This document shows positions 1-7,098 of a stretch of DNA of 64,000 nucleotides, in pieces. The notes beneath the pieces are model-generated. The model made no database searches. It had not been told where the DNA came from and saw only the letters and a program-made list of their open reading frames with translations. The translations under genes and the position numbers were made by a program. The stretch lies in the NCBI RefSeq assembly GCF_006385805.1, contig NZ_VFSG01000001.1, forward strand, positions 1 to 64,000, given 5' to 3'. How positions within the stretch are numbered: position 1 is the first letter of the stretch; every line of letters starts with the position of its first letter. The stretch comes from Streptococcus xiaochunlingii. GTDB lineage: Bacteria; Bacillota; Bacilli; Lactobacillales; Streptococcaceae.

Positions 1-10
1 ATCATTCAGA

Positions 11-127
11 GTTAAGTGACGATAGCCTAGGAGATACACCTGTACCCATGCCGAACACAGAAGTTAAGCCCTAGAACGCCGGAAGTAGTTGGGGGTTGCC
101 CCCTGTGAGATATGGTAGTCGCTTAGC
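11..127 (+). rRNA. rrf: 5S ribosomal RNA
   Basis: About 116 nt that match the streptococcal 5S rRNA: the CCGAACACAGAAGTTAAG segment lies at about 53-70 and the terminal pairing runs from GTTAAGTGAC at the left to GTCGCTTAGC at the right. It is the last rRNA of an operon whose 16S and 23S genes lie to the left of the window. The first ten bases are spacer. Ends are placed by terminal pairing and are good to a few bases. Confidence 0.95.
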
Positions 128-158
128 AAGGTTGAGTCTAGTGGAAACTAGGCTCATT

Positions 159-250
159 TGGGAGTTTAGCTTAGTTGGAATTGAGAGGCAATCGAGATTC
201 CAATCGGCGGATAAGAGAAACGTAGTTTCTCACCGTTGGCTGAGTTAAAC
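159..250 (+). other. Structured spacer with a truncated tRNA-Val 5' half
   Basis: Bases 156-178 repeat, with two changes, the start of the intact tRNA-Val at 259 including its upstream CATTT, but the copy loses tRNA character after the D-arm. The rest folds on itself. 164-176 can pair with 238-250 over 13 consecutive pairs including G-U. TTGGAAT at 175-181 pairs with ATTCCAA at 197-203. GAGAAAC at 215-221 pairs with GTTTCTC at 225-231. It could be a tRNA relic, an rRNA-tRNA processing element or a small RNA; the sequence does not decide. Confidence 0.5.
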
Positions 251-258
251 GACCATTT

Positions 259-331
259 GGGAGTTTAGCTCAGCTGGGAGAGCATCTGCCTTACAAGCAG
301 AGGGTCAGCGGTTCGATCCCGTTAACTCCCA
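259..331 (+). tRNA. tRNA-Val (anticodon TAC)
   Basis: A 73-nt cloverleaf with acceptor GGGAGTT paired to AACTCCC, discriminator A at 331, anticodon loop CTTACAA and TTCGATC in the T loop. No CCA is encoded. First tRNA of the cluster that follows the 5S gene. Confidence 0.97.
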
Positions 332-333
332 TA

Positions 334-406
334 GGTCCCGTAGTGTAGCGGTTATCACGTCGCCCTGTCACGGCGAAGATCGCGGGTTCGATTCCCGTCG
401 GGACCG
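334..406 (+). tRNA. tRNA-Asp (anticodon GTC)
   Basis: A 73-nt cloverleaf. Acceptor GGTCCCG pairs with CGGGACC and the discriminator is G at 406. The anticodon loop CTGTCAC gives anticodon GTC. It starts two bases after tRNA-Val, so the two are co-transcribed. Confidence 0.97.
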
Positions 407-437
407 TAGAAACGAAGTTTCTAGCAGATAATGATAC

Positions 438-510
438 GACTCGTTAGCTCAGTTGGTAGAGCAATTGACTTTTAATCAATGGGTCACTGGTTCGAGCCCA
501 GTACGGGTCA
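438..510 (+). tRNA. tRNA-Lys (anticodon TTT)
   Basis: A 73-nt cloverleaf with acceptor GACTCGT paired to ACGGGTC (one G-U), anticodon loop CTTTTAA and discriminator A. A short hairpin in the spacer at 407-424 (GAAAC/GTTTC) precedes it. Confidence 0.97.
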
Positions 511-515
511 TTATA

Positions 516-597
516 GCGGGTTTGGCGGAATTGGCAGACGCACCAGATTTAGGATCTGGCGCTTTACGGCGTGGGGGTTCAAGTCCCTTAACCCGCA
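516..597 (+). tRNA. tRNA-Leu (anticodon TAG)
   Basis: An 82-nt class II tRNA with acceptor GCGGGTT paired to AACCCGC and discriminator A at 597. The anticodon loop TTTAGGA gives anticodon TAG, and there is a variable arm at about 558-572. Confidence 0.97.
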
Positions 598-614
598 TAA
601 AAGAATAATAATGA

Positions 615-687
615 GCCGGCTTAGCTCAGTTGGTAGAGCATCTGATTTGTAATCAGAGGGTCGCGTGTTCAAGTCATGTAGCCGGCA
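615..687 (+). tRNA. tRNA-Thr (anticodon TGT)
   Basis: A 73-nt cloverleaf with acceptor GCCGGCT paired to AGCCGGC and discriminator A. The anticodon loop TTTGTAA gives anticodon TGT. Confidence 0.97.
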
Positions 688-710
688 TTTTTTTATATAA
701 AGAAACAGAT

Positions 711-782
711 GCGAACGTAGTTCAGTGGTAGAACACCACCTTGCCAAGGTGGGGGTCGCGGGTTCGAATCCCGTCGTTCGCT
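711..782 (+). tRNA. tRNA-Gly (anticodon GCC)
   Basis: A 72-nt cloverleaf with acceptor GCGAACG paired to CGTTCGC and discriminator T at 782. The anticodon loop TTGCCAA gives anticodon GCC. Confidence 0.96.
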
Positions 783-789
783 TGAGGAG

Positions 790-875
790 GCCGGGGTGGC
801 GGAACTGGCAGACGCACAGGACTTAAAATCCTGCGATTGGTAACGATCGTACCGGTTCGATTCCGGTCCTCGGCA
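790..875 (+). tRNA. tRNA-Leu (anticodon TAA)
   Basis: An 86-nt class II tRNA with acceptor GCCGGGG paired to CCTCGGC (one G-U), anticodon loop CTTAAAA (anticodon TAA), a long variable arm and discriminator A. Confidence 0.97.
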
Positions 876-896
876 TAGACTTAGGTTGGAGAAGGC

Positions 897-970
897 GCAC
901 CCTTAGCTCAACTGGATAGAGTACCTGACTACGAATCAGGCGGTTAGAGGTTCGACTCCTCTAGGGTGCA
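897..970 (+). tRNA. tRNA-Arg (anticodon ACG), copy 1
   Basis: A 74-nt cloverleaf with acceptor GCACCCT paired to AGGGTGC, anticodon loop CTACGAA (ACG, normally edited to ICG by TadA) and discriminator A. It is base-for-base identical to the copy at 1007-1080. Confidence 0.97.
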
Positions 971-1006
971 TGGTCGCAAGACTATGTAAGAATTGAATAA
1001 GAATGA

Positions 1007-1080
1007 GCACCCTTAGCTCAACTGGATAGAGTACCTGACTACGAATCAGGCGGTTAGAGGTTCGACTCCTCTAGGGTGCA
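1007..1080 (+). tRNA. tRNA-Arg (anticodon ACG), copy 2
   Basis: Identical over all 74 bases to the tRNA-Arg at 897-970. The spacers before the two copies differ, so the repeat unit is the tRNA itself plus a few bases. Confidence 0.97.
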
Positions 1081-1099
1081 TAAAGCGTAAGCTTTAGTT

Positions 1100-1173
1100 C
1101 GGGAAGTAGCTCAGCTTGGTAGAGTACTTGGTTTGGGACCAAGGTGTCGCAGGTTCGAATCCTGTCTTCCCGA
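1100..1173 (+). tRNA. tRNA-Pro (anticodon TGG)
   Basis: A 74-nt cloverleaf with acceptor CGGGAAG paired to CTTCCCG, anticodon loop TTTGGGA (anticodon TGG) and discriminator A. Last tRNA of the cluster, followed directly by a terminator. Confidence 0.97.
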
Positions 1174-1181
1174 TATTATTG

Positions 1182-1206
1182 AAAGGTCATATGACCTTTT
1201 TTGTTT
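1182..1206 (+). terminator. Terminator of the rRNA-tRNA operon
   Basis: A perfect 18-base palindrome (AAAGGTCAT/ATGACCTTT, 1182-1199) followed by a T run. It lies 9 bases after tRNA-Pro. Confidence 0.85.
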
Positions 1207-1239
1207 TGTAAAGAAAAAAGGCCATTAGGCCTTTTCTTT
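1207..1239 (-). terminator. Terminator of the DUF960 gene
   Basis: Hairpin AAGAAAA(A)AGGCC / GGCCTTTTCTT with loop ATTA at 1211-1239. On the minus strand it is followed by T-rich sequence. It abuts the stop codon of the DUF960 gene. Confidence 0.7.
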
Positions 1240-1556
1240 TATAAGAGTTGGTATTCATCAATCAGCATGATTGTTTCTCGTCCTTTGTTATCAACAATTC
1301 TGACTTGTCTTGGATAATAGGGGTCGAAGGGAATTAGGAAATCAACTGCGATTTCTAAAGGAAAGTCTTTTTGACTGAACCGTAAGGTTGTTTTTCCTTT
1401 CCGATTGATGAGTTCAAATTTTAAAACGGGGTTTAAGGGATAGACATGTTTGAGGTAGTTGTCAATAACAAACCAGAAACTATCGATGATATCATCCGGT
1501 AAGCTGGTTACGACCCCAAAACTTGCATAGCGACCTCTTGTATTTGTAAACGCCAT
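1239..1556 (-). CDS. DUF960 family protein
   Basis: A 105-residue acidic cytosolic protein that starts MAFTNTRGRYASFG and carries the blocks DDIIDSFWFVIDNY and PLEIAVDFLIPFDPYYP. These match the DUF960 family of Firmicutes, whose function is unknown. No signal peptide or membrane segment is visible. The start ATG has a GGGAG ribosome binding site at about 1562-1566 on the minus strand. It stands alone between two terminators and has its own promoter region (1560-1620). The family call is from recognition of the conserved blocks; no biochemical role is claimed. Confidence 0.8.
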   Translation of the reverse strand: MAFTNTRGRYASFGVVTSLPDDIIDSFWFVIDNYLKHVYPLNPVLKFELINRKGKTTLRFSQKDFPLEIAVDFLIPFDPYYPRQVRIVDNKGRETIMLIDEYQLL

Positions 1557-1625
1557 AGTGTCTCCCTTCCTATTTTTATTAAGTACATAGTACTTGTTTT
1601 AGGTGGATATTGCAAGTATTAAGTT

Positions 1626-1649
1626 CGAAAAAAAGAGCTTTCGCTCTTT
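1626..1649 (-). terminator. Terminator of the DUF402 gene
   Basis: Stem AAAGAGC / GCTCTTT with a four-base loop at 1632-1649. On the minus strand it runs into seven T residues. It lies just after the stop codon of the DUF402 gene. Confidence 0.8.
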
Positions 1650-1655
1650 CCAACT

Positions 1656-2189
1656 TTATTTATTTCGCAGTTCAACATAACGGTTGTACCAAATTTTAAT
1701 GTATTCCTCAGAGAATGGACCTAACTGGTTGTTAATCCAGTCGACAAGAGTTTTGACATTTTCTTTTAGGATAAAGTCAATGTCATCTGAATAGTTCATT
1801 TTGCGTTTGTGCTGTTCGTATTCTTCTACGTCCAGCAGTTTCTTATCACCATCTGGAAAGACTTTGACATCAAGATCATAATCAATATACTTTAGTGCCT
1901 CTTGGTCCATATAATATGGACTGGCAAGATTACAATAATAGGATACTTCATTATCTCGGATCATAGCAATGATATTAAACCAGTACTTCTTATGAAAGTA
2001 GACGATTGCTGGCTCTCGTGTAATCCATCTTCTACCATCGCTCTCTGTAACGAGAGTATGATCATTGACGCCAATAAGTGCGTTTTCCGTAGTTTTTAGT
2101 ACCATGGTGTCCCTCCAGGTTCGGTGGAGACTTCCATCATGTTTATAACTTTGAATTGTAATAAAGTCGCCTTCTTTAGGTAGTTTCAT
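1656..2189 (-). CDS. DUF402 / UPF0374 protein, NtdP-type nucleoside tri-/diphosphatase
   Basis: 177 residues, the usual length for the streptococcal/staphylococcal UPF0374 group. Family members such as S. aureus NtdP hydrolyse nucleoside tri- and diphosphates with divalent metal. The N-terminal half has the family pattern HDGSLHRTW (17-25), [11 protein letters not shown] (55-65) and the SPYYMD / [14 protein letters not shown] blocks (90-113) rich in metal-binding Asp/Tyr. No membrane segment. Monocistronic: a TACAAT -10 element lies about 45 bases upstream and a strong terminator downstream. The enzymatic role is inferred from family knowledge only. Confidence 0.8.
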   Translation of the reverse strand: MKLPKEGDFITIQSYKHDGSLHRTWRDTMVLKTTENALIGVNDHTLVTESDGRRWITREPAIVYFHKKYWFNIIAMIRDNEVSYYCNLASPYYMDQEALKYIDYDLDVKVFPDGDKKLLDVEEYEQHKRKMNYSDDIDFILKENVKTLVDWINNQLGPFSEEYIKIWYNRYVELRNK

Positions 2190-2276
2190 AACTTACCAAC
2201 TTTCTACAATCTAAGTACATCCTCTATATTGTATCATATTTTCATGAAAATAAGGGATTTTCATGTGATTTTTTAT

Positions 2277-3053
2277 TTAAAGGAATTCGCGAAGTGCTGT
2301 AGAAATGTCTGAGTAGTCGTATCCCTTGCGCGCAAGGGCTTGAGTGAGGCGTTGTTTAAGCTCGTAGCCCTTGTATTTTCGGGAGTATTTCTGGTGCTGT
2401 TTTTCTAGTTCCTTCATAATCAGGTCAAGAGTTTGTTCCTCGTCTGGTTCGATATCTAATTGGTGATAGGCTTGCTTGGCAACTTCATAACTAAAGCCTT
2501 TATTGATAAGAGTTTGTGTGATTTTATCTTTTAAGGCTCTTGGTGGAAGTTTCTTAACGTATTGCTTGGCTAGTTTCTGAGCAGTTCGTTGAACCACTTC
2601 GGAGAAATCAAATTCTGAGGTGATTTTGTCGATATAGTGGGAAGAGACACCTTTTTGAATGAGCTTTTGCTTGAGGAGATAGGGGCCCTTGTCTCCTGAG
2701 AGGTGATTGGATTGAAAGATAGCCCGAGTATAGGCCAAGTCATCGATCCATTTGTCTTCTTTTAGGGTGTTAATGACGGTTTCGATGGTAAATTCGTCGA
2801 TTTCGTGCTTGATTAAGTAGTCTCTAACCTCGCGAGCTGTTCGTGCCTTAAAGGAAAGGTGATAGAGGGCCAAGTTTTTAGCATGGGAAAGCTGGGCATA
2901 GGTTTGAATTTCCTTGAGTTCTTCCTGGCCAATCTCTTTGTCTCGTGAGAGCATGAAGCGGACGATGGTGTCTTCTGTAATGTAGAGGGATTCGGCTTGA
3001 TCCAGCTCTAGAAGGTAGAGACGTTTTTTCTTTTCTAATTTGGTAATTTTCAT
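2277..3053 (-). CDS. recX: Recombination regulator RecX
   Basis: 258 residues, typical of long Firmicute RecX. RecX binds the RecA filament and modulates strand exchange. The protein has the tandem three-helix repeats of the family: [19 protein letters not shown] (about 62-80) with [17 protein letters not shown], then the later repeats [19 protein letters not shown] and [24 protein letters not shown] near the C terminus. It is divergent from the rRNA methyltransferase gene, an arrangement common in streptococci. An exact TACGAATA octamer, the core of the SigX competence box, lies 59 bases upstream on the coding strand (3112-3119). A CATGAAAAT inverted repeat follows the stop codon, without a clear T run. 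Confidence 0.92.
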   Translation of the reverse strand: MKITKLEKKKRLYLLELDQAESLYITEDTIVRFMLSRDKEIGQEELKEIQTYAQLSHAKNLALYHLSFKARTAREVRDYLIKHEIDEFTIETVINTLKEDKWIDDLAYTRAIFQSNHLSGDKGPYLLKQKLIQKGVSSHYIDKITSEFDFSEVVQRTAQKLAKQYVKKLPPRALKDKITQTLINKGFSYEVAKQAYHQLDIEPDEEQTLDLIMKELEKQHQKYSRKYKGYELKQRLTQALARKGYDYSDISTALREFL

Positions 3054-3111
3054 AGGTTTCCTGTTTCGTTTGTGTTTTATTGCGGTAAATGATCAGTCTT
3101 TCTCTTTATAT

Positions 3112-3119
3112 TATTCGTA
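3112..3119 (-). promoter_or_regulatory. Possible SigX (ComX) box upstream of recX
   Basis: TACGAATA on the minus strand, 59 bases before the recX start. It matches the core cin-box but lacks the T run usually found 5' of it. About two exact octamers are expected by chance in 64 kb, so this is tentative. Confidence 0.35.
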
Positions 3120-3196
3120 GTTCTTTTGAGAAATGGTCCCTGATTCCTTGTTTTTCTTCTCAATTCTATCATATTCTAAACGAATGAGAAACTACA

Positions 3197-3205
3197 TGGT
3201 ATAAT
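3197..3205 (+). promoter_or_regulatory. Extended -10 promoter of rlmCD, likely leaderless
   Basis: TGGTATAAT (extended -10) ends at 3205 and the ATG is at 3212, so transcription would begin at or within a base or two of the start codon. There is no ribosome binding site and no good -35. Confidence 0.65.
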
Positions 3206-3211
3206 AGACAT

Positions 3212-4567
3212 ATGAATCTAAAAGTTAAACAAAGAATTCCCTTGAAAATCAAGCGAATGGGAATTAATGGTGAAGGGATTGGCTTTTACAAGAAGACCTT
3301 GGTCTTTGTGCCTGGGGCTTTAAAGGGTGAAGATGTCTTTTGCCAAATTACGGCGATTCGGAAGAATTTTGCAGAAGCCAAGCTCTTGTCCGTCAACAAG
3401 GCTTCCAAGTATCGGGTAACGCCAACCTGTGATATTTATGAGACCTGTGGGGGCTGCCAAATCATGCATCTGAAGTACAGCAAGCAGTTGGAGTTCAAAA
3501 CAGACTTATTGCAGCAGGCCTTGAAAAAATATGCTCCTAAAGGCTATGAAAATTATTTGATTCATTCGACGCTTGGGATGAAAAAACCTCAGTATTATCG
3601 GGCTAAGCTCCAATTTCAGACGCGTAAATTTAAGGGGCAGGTCAAGGCTGGTTTATACGCTCAAAATTCCCATTATTTGGTGGAATTAAGGGACTGTCTG
3701 GTCCAGGATCCGGTCATTCAGGAAATCGCTAATCACGTAGCTGAGCTATTGACCTACTACCAGATTCCGATTTCAGATGATCGGAAGCAATTGGGAGTTC
3801 GAACCATCATGGTGCGTCGGGCTCGTAAGACTGGACAGGTCCAAATGATCGTGGTGACGAGTCGACAAATTAATTTAACAGACTTGGTCGCAGACCTAGT
3901 AGAAAAATACCCTGAAATTGTAACGGTGGCAGTCAATCTGAACACTTCTAAATCAAGCGAGATTTATGGGGAGAAGACGCAGATTATTTGGGGACAGGAG
4001 ACCATTCGTGAAGGGGTCTTGGATTATGAATTTTCCTTGTCTCCTCGGGCCTTTTACCAGTTAAATCCTGAGCAAACTGAAGTCCTCTATAGTGAGGCTG
4101 TCAAGGCCTTAGATGTATCACCAGAGGATCATTTGATTGATGCATACTGCGGGGTTGGAACTATTGGTTTTGCCTTTGCGGACAAGGTCAAGAGTGTACG
4201 GGGGATGGACATTATCCCTGAAGCGATTGAGGATGCTAAATACAATGCTAAGCAGATGGGATTTGATAACACCCACTACGAAGCTGGGACGGCTGAGGAA
4301 ATTATTCCTCGCTGGTACAAAGAAGGCTATCGGGCGGATGCAGTCATTGTGGATCCACCACGGACAGGACTGGGTATTCAATTGATTGATACCTTGTTGC
4401 GCTATGCCCCTCAAAAGATGGTCTACGTTTCTTGCAATGTTTCCACCCTGGCGCGGGACCTTGTGGACTTGACCAAGGTGTATGATGTCGTCTACATCCA
4501 GTCAGTAGATATGTTTCCCCATACAGCTCGGACAGAAGCTGTGGTGAAGTTAGTCAAGAAAGCTTAA
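3212..4567 (+). CDS. rlmCD: 23S rRNA (uracil-C5)-methyltransferase, RlmCD/RumA family
   Basis: 451 residues. Transfers a methyl group from S-adenosylmethionine to C5 of uridines in 23S rRNA; in streptococci the single RlmCD enzyme does U747 and U1939. An N-terminal TRAM domain (about 1-62) is followed by the four iron-sulfur cysteines C73, C79, C82 and C162. The Rossmann methyltransferase domain has [10 protein letters not shown] (motif I), DPPRTGLG (motif IV) and the catalytic C408 in [11 protein letters not shown]. No ribosome binding site precedes the ATG, and a TATAAT ends six bases before it. It heads a run of same-strand genes to 6917 with no clear terminator. Confidence 0.93.
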   Translation: MNLKVKQRIPLKIKRMGINGEGIGFYKKTLVFVPGALKGEDVFCQITAIRKNFAEAKLLSVNKASKYRVTPTCDIYETCGGCQIMHLKYSKQLEFKTDLLQQALKKYAPKGYENYLIHSTLGMKKPQYYRAKLQFQTRKFKGQVKAGLYAQNSHYLVELRDCLVQDPVIQEIANHVAELLTYYQIPISDDRKQLGVRTIMVRRARKTGQVQMIVVTSRQINLTDLVADLVEKYPEIVTVAVNLNTSKSSEIYGEKTQIIWGQETIREGVLDYEFSLSPRAFYQLNPEQTEVLYSEAVKALDVSPEDHLIDAYCGVGTIGFAFADKVKSVRGMDIIPEAIEDAKYNAKQMGFDNTHYEAGTAEEIIPRWYKEGYRADAVIVDPPRTGLGIQLIDTLLRYAPQKMVYVSCNVSTLARDLVDLTKVYDVVYIQSVDMFPHTARTEAVVKLVKKA

Positions 4568-4584
4568 TAGAACAGGAATCAACA

Positions 4585-5037
4585 ATGGATATTTGGGAAA
4601 TCATGTATGAAAAGGCCAAAGCCCTCTATCGTCCCCATGAAGTATCTGATTTTGTCTATGCGCAACACGTGGTTGCGGCTATTGAGGCAGAGGATGGGCA
4701 AATCTATACAGGCTTTTGTATGGAAGGGACCTGTGGAGTCTTTCATTTGTGTGCAGAACGAGCGGCTCTCTTTAATATGTACCAAGCATCTGGTCAAACC
4801 AAGGTGAAACGAATTTTAGCCTTCCGAGATCGACCACCTTATGGCGGCGACTCTGGAATGCCTTGTGGGGCTTGTCGAGAGTTCTTAATGGAACTTGATC
4901 CAGCCAATAGCCAGTTGGAGTTTATGGTCGATTATGAGAGTCGAAAGACTATTACTCTGGGAGAATTGATGCCCTTTTGGTGGGGAGAAGAACGGGCCAA
5001 TCAGAGGGCTGAGGAGCTTCCCCAGGAGGAGTCTTAG
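4585..5037 (+). CDS. Cytidine deaminase-like zinc enzyme
   Basis: 150 residues with the deaminase zinc site CAERAA (Cys and catalytic Glu, about 51-56) and PCGACREF (about 93-100). These give three cysteine zinc ligands as in the short cytidine/blasticidin S deaminase group. The N terminus (MDIWEIMYEKAKALYRP) replaces the substrate-binding segment of canonical Cdd, so the substrate cannot be read and may not be cytidine. The C-terminal 20 residues are Glu/Gln-rich and variable. It lies 17 bases after rlmCD with an AGGA ribosome binding site, and 43 bases before the DUF1858 gene. The fold assignment is firm, the substrate is not. Confidence 0.8.
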   Translation: MDIWEIMYEKAKALYRPHEVSDFVYAQHVVAAIEAEDGQIYTGFCMEGTCGVFHLCAERAALFNMYQASGQTKVKRILAFRDRPPYGGDSGMPCGACREFLMELDPANSQLEFMVDYESRKTITLGELMPFWWGEERANQRAEELPQEES

Positions 5038-5080
5038 TTTCCCAGGAGCTAAGATGAGAGAAGAAATGTGAGAGTGAGAG

Positions 5081-5314
5081 ATGGACAATAAAATTGATGT
5101 ATCGATTCCAGTGGCTCAAGTCATTGACCAACATCCAGAAGTATTGGATTTGTTGGTGGAATTGGGCTTTAAACCCTTAGCCAATCCGATCATGCGCAAT
5201 ACAGTTGGGCGCAAGGTTTCTTTGAAACAAGGATCAAAATTAGAGGGAACTCCCATGGAAAAGATTGTGCGAACATTAGAGGCCAATGGCTATGAAGTAG
5301 TGGGGCTAGACTAA
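5081..5314 (+). CDS. DUF1858 domain protein (ScdA N-terminal-like)
   Basis: 77 residues built only of a DUF1858 domain: IDVSIPVAQVIDQHPEVLDLLVELGF is followed by a conserved NPIMRNTVGRKVSLKQ segment and a short C-terminal helix. In ScdA/YtfE iron-cluster repair proteins this domain precedes a hemerythrin domain. Here the hemerythrin protein is the next gene, overlapping by one base (stop TAA, start ATG), so the two are translationally coupled and probably act together. A GTGAGAG ribosome binding site lies 6 bases before ATG. Function is inferred from this architecture. Confidence 0.8.
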   Translation: MDNKIDVSIPVAQVIDQHPEVLDLLVELGFKPLANPIMRNTVGRKVSLKQGSKLEGTPMEKIVRTLEANGYEVVGLD

Positions 5315-6660
5315 TGAGCGATGAACGAATTCATGTCTTGAGAGACATCTTATTAGACCTTCATCATGGAGCCTCTCCTGAGTCGGTCCAAGAGCGCTTT
5401 GATGCGACCTTTAGCGGGGTGTCTGCGATTGAGATTTCCCTCATGGAGCATGAGCTAATGAACTCTGATGCAGGCATTACCTTTGAGGATGTCATGGAGC
5501 TTTGTGATGTCCATGCCAATCTCTTTAAGAACGCTGTACAAGGGGTTGAAGTAGCAGATACTGACCATCCAGGCCATCCGGTTCAGATCTTTAAACAGGA
5601 GAACCTGGCCCTTCGAGCGGCTATGATGCGGGTCCGTCGTTTGCTGGATAATTATGAGACGACAGAGGATCCTGAGATGATCCAGGAGATTCACAAAGGC
5701 TTGTTGCGTCAGCTAGGCTTGGTGGGTCAATTTGATCGGCATTACCGCCGCAAGGAAGAGTTGATGTTTCCTATTATGGAACGCTATGGACATGATTCCC
5801 CTCCCAAAGTCATGTGGGGGGTAGATGACCAGATTAGAGACCTCTTTGCGAAAGCCTTGGAAGTAGCTAAGGAACTTCCTAATTGTGCCATTTCGGAGGT
5901 CAAAGAGCGCTTTGAAGCCTTTGCGCAAGAGTTTGAAGCCATGATCTTCAAGGAAGAGTCCATCCTCTTGATGATTTTGCTGGAGGCCTTTAGCCAAGAT
6001 GATTGGCTCTCCATCGCGGAAGAAAGTGAGGCTTACGGTTATGCCATTATCATTCCGAGTGAGAAATGGGTGCCGAAACGTGTGGACTTTAAGGAAGAGG
6101 AAGCAAGAGAGACAGAAGGTTTAGGTGAAGCCCTTCCTTCTTCAAATGGAGGCGAGCAGCGACAGGTCATTGAGACTCCAGAGGGGCAGTTGACCATTAC
6201 CTTCACGCCTAAGAAAAAAGAAGAGAGCTTCGATCGTCAGCAACCACAGGCTTTTGGCCATGGCTTCCTCTCTGTAGAGCAGGCTAACTTGATCTTGAAC
6301 CATCTACCGATGGAGATCACTTTTGTTAATAAGGATGATATTTTCCAATATTACAATGATGCAGCACCTTTTGAGGAGATGATTTTCAAACGGACACCGT
6401 CGCAGGTAGGACGCAATGTCGAATTGTGTCACCCTCCGAAATACTTGGAGAAGGTCAAAGCAATCATGCAGGGGCTTCGCGAAGGAAAAAAAGACAAGTA
6501 CGAAATGTGGTTCAAATCAGAATCACGTGGTAAATTTGTCCATGTTACCTATGCAGCAGTGCGCGATGAAGCGGGAGAATTTCAAGGTGTCTTGGAATAT
6601 GTCCAGGATATCCAACCCTATCGGGAGATCGATAGTGAGTTTTATAGAGGATTGGAGTAA
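5314..6660 (+). CDS. DUF438 / hemerythrin / PAS protein
   Basis: 448 residues in three parts. A DUF438 domain covers about 5-75. A hemerythrin HHE domain covers about 85-225 with candidate iron ligands in DTDHPGHPV, FDRHYRRKEELMFPIME and EAMIFKEESILLMILLEAF. An acidic linker (about 250-305) leads to a PAS domain (about 320-445, FVNKDDIFQYYNDAAP then GRNVELCHPPKYLEKV). Cytosolic. The pattern suggests an iron- or gas-sensing protein related to the cluster-repair proteins ScdA/YtfE. It is coupled to the upstream DUF1858 gene and followed after two bases by a DUF1912 gene. The exact role is not known. Confidence 0.85.
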   Translation: MSDERIHVLRDILLDLHHGASPESVQERFDATFSGVSAIEISLMEHELMNSDAGITFEDVMELCDVHANLFKNAVQGVEVADTDHPGHPVQIFKQENLALRAAMMRVRRLLDNYETTEDPEMIQEIHKGLLRQLGLVGQFDRHYRRKEELMFPIMERYGHDSPPKVMWGVDDQIRDLFAKALEVAKELPNCAISEVKERFEAFAQEFEAMIFKEESILLMILLEAFSQDDWLSIAEESEAYGYAIIIPSEKWVPKRVDFKEEEARETEGLGEALPSSNGGEQRQVIETPEGQLTITFTPKKKEESFDRQQPQAFGHGFLSVEQANLILNHLPMEITFVNKDDIFQYYNDAAPFEEMIFKRTPSQVGRNVELCHPPKYLEKVKAIMQGLREGKKDKYEMWFKSESRGKFVHVTYAAVRDEAGEFQGVLEYVQDIQPYREIDSEFYRGLE

Positions 6661-6662
6661 GA

Positions 6663-6917
6663 ATGAGCTACGAAAAAGAATTTATGAAAGAATTTGAGGC
6701 TTGGATCAAGACCCAGGTCATGATCAATGAGATGGCCCTGACAGAAAGCAAAAAGGTCTATGAAGAGGATCAGGACGAGCGGGCCAAGGAAGCCATGATC
6801 CGCTATGAGAGTCGTTTGGATGCCTATCAATTCCTTCAAGGGAAGTTTGCCAACTACCACGCAGGGAAAGGTTTCCATGATCTTCCAGATGGCTTGTTTG
6901 GAGAGAGAACCTATTAA
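6663..6917 (+). CDS. DUF1912 family protein
   Basis: 84 residues, mostly helical and acidic: YEKEFMKEFEAWIKTQVMIN, then MALTESKKVYEEDQDERAKEAMIRYESRLDAYQFLQGKF. It ends FHDLPDGLFGERTY. The whole protein matches the short streptococcal DUF1912 family of unknown function. Its start ATG is two bases after the stop of the DUF438 gene, and the ribosome binding site (GGAG of ATTGGAGTAAGA) is inside that gene, so it is the last gene of the rlmCD run. No membrane segment or known motif. Confidence 0.75.
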   Translation: MSYEKEFMKEFEAWIKTQVMINEMALTESKKVYEEDQDERAKEAMIRYESRLDAYQFLQGKFANYHAGKGFHDLPDGLFGERTY

Positions 6918-6973
6918 AGGCTCTCTGTAAAGGCTTTTGACTAGCTGGATTTGGCTGAAAATAGTGCAATGAC

Positions 6974-7001
6974 TTGATTTTTCGAGGGATTGTGTTACAA
7001 T
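6974..7001 (+). promoter_or_regulatory. Sigma-A promoter of the HhH gene
   Basis: TTGATT (6974-6979), a 16-base spacer and TACAAT (6996-7001). The leader is about 90 bases, with AGGAGG before the ATG at 7099. Confidence 0.65.
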
Positions 7002-7098
7002 AAAAAAGTTGAACAGACATCAACGAATTATTGAAAGTAATATTGGTGATGAAACCTTGTTGCCTTAGGGATTGATCACTGGATACTTAGGAGGAAAA

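Noticed and set aside
511-747. 78-codon minus-strand reading frame containing DLNTRPSDYKSDALPTELS
   Set aside because: It lies wholly across tRNA-Leu and tRNA-Thr genes. This peptide is a well-known false translation of tRNA clusters.
2242-2275. CATGAAAAT inverted repeat after recX read as a recX terminator
   Set aside because: The stem is only A/T-rich and on the minus strand it is not followed by a T run. The plus strand has a T run but no gene to terminate, so its role is unclear.
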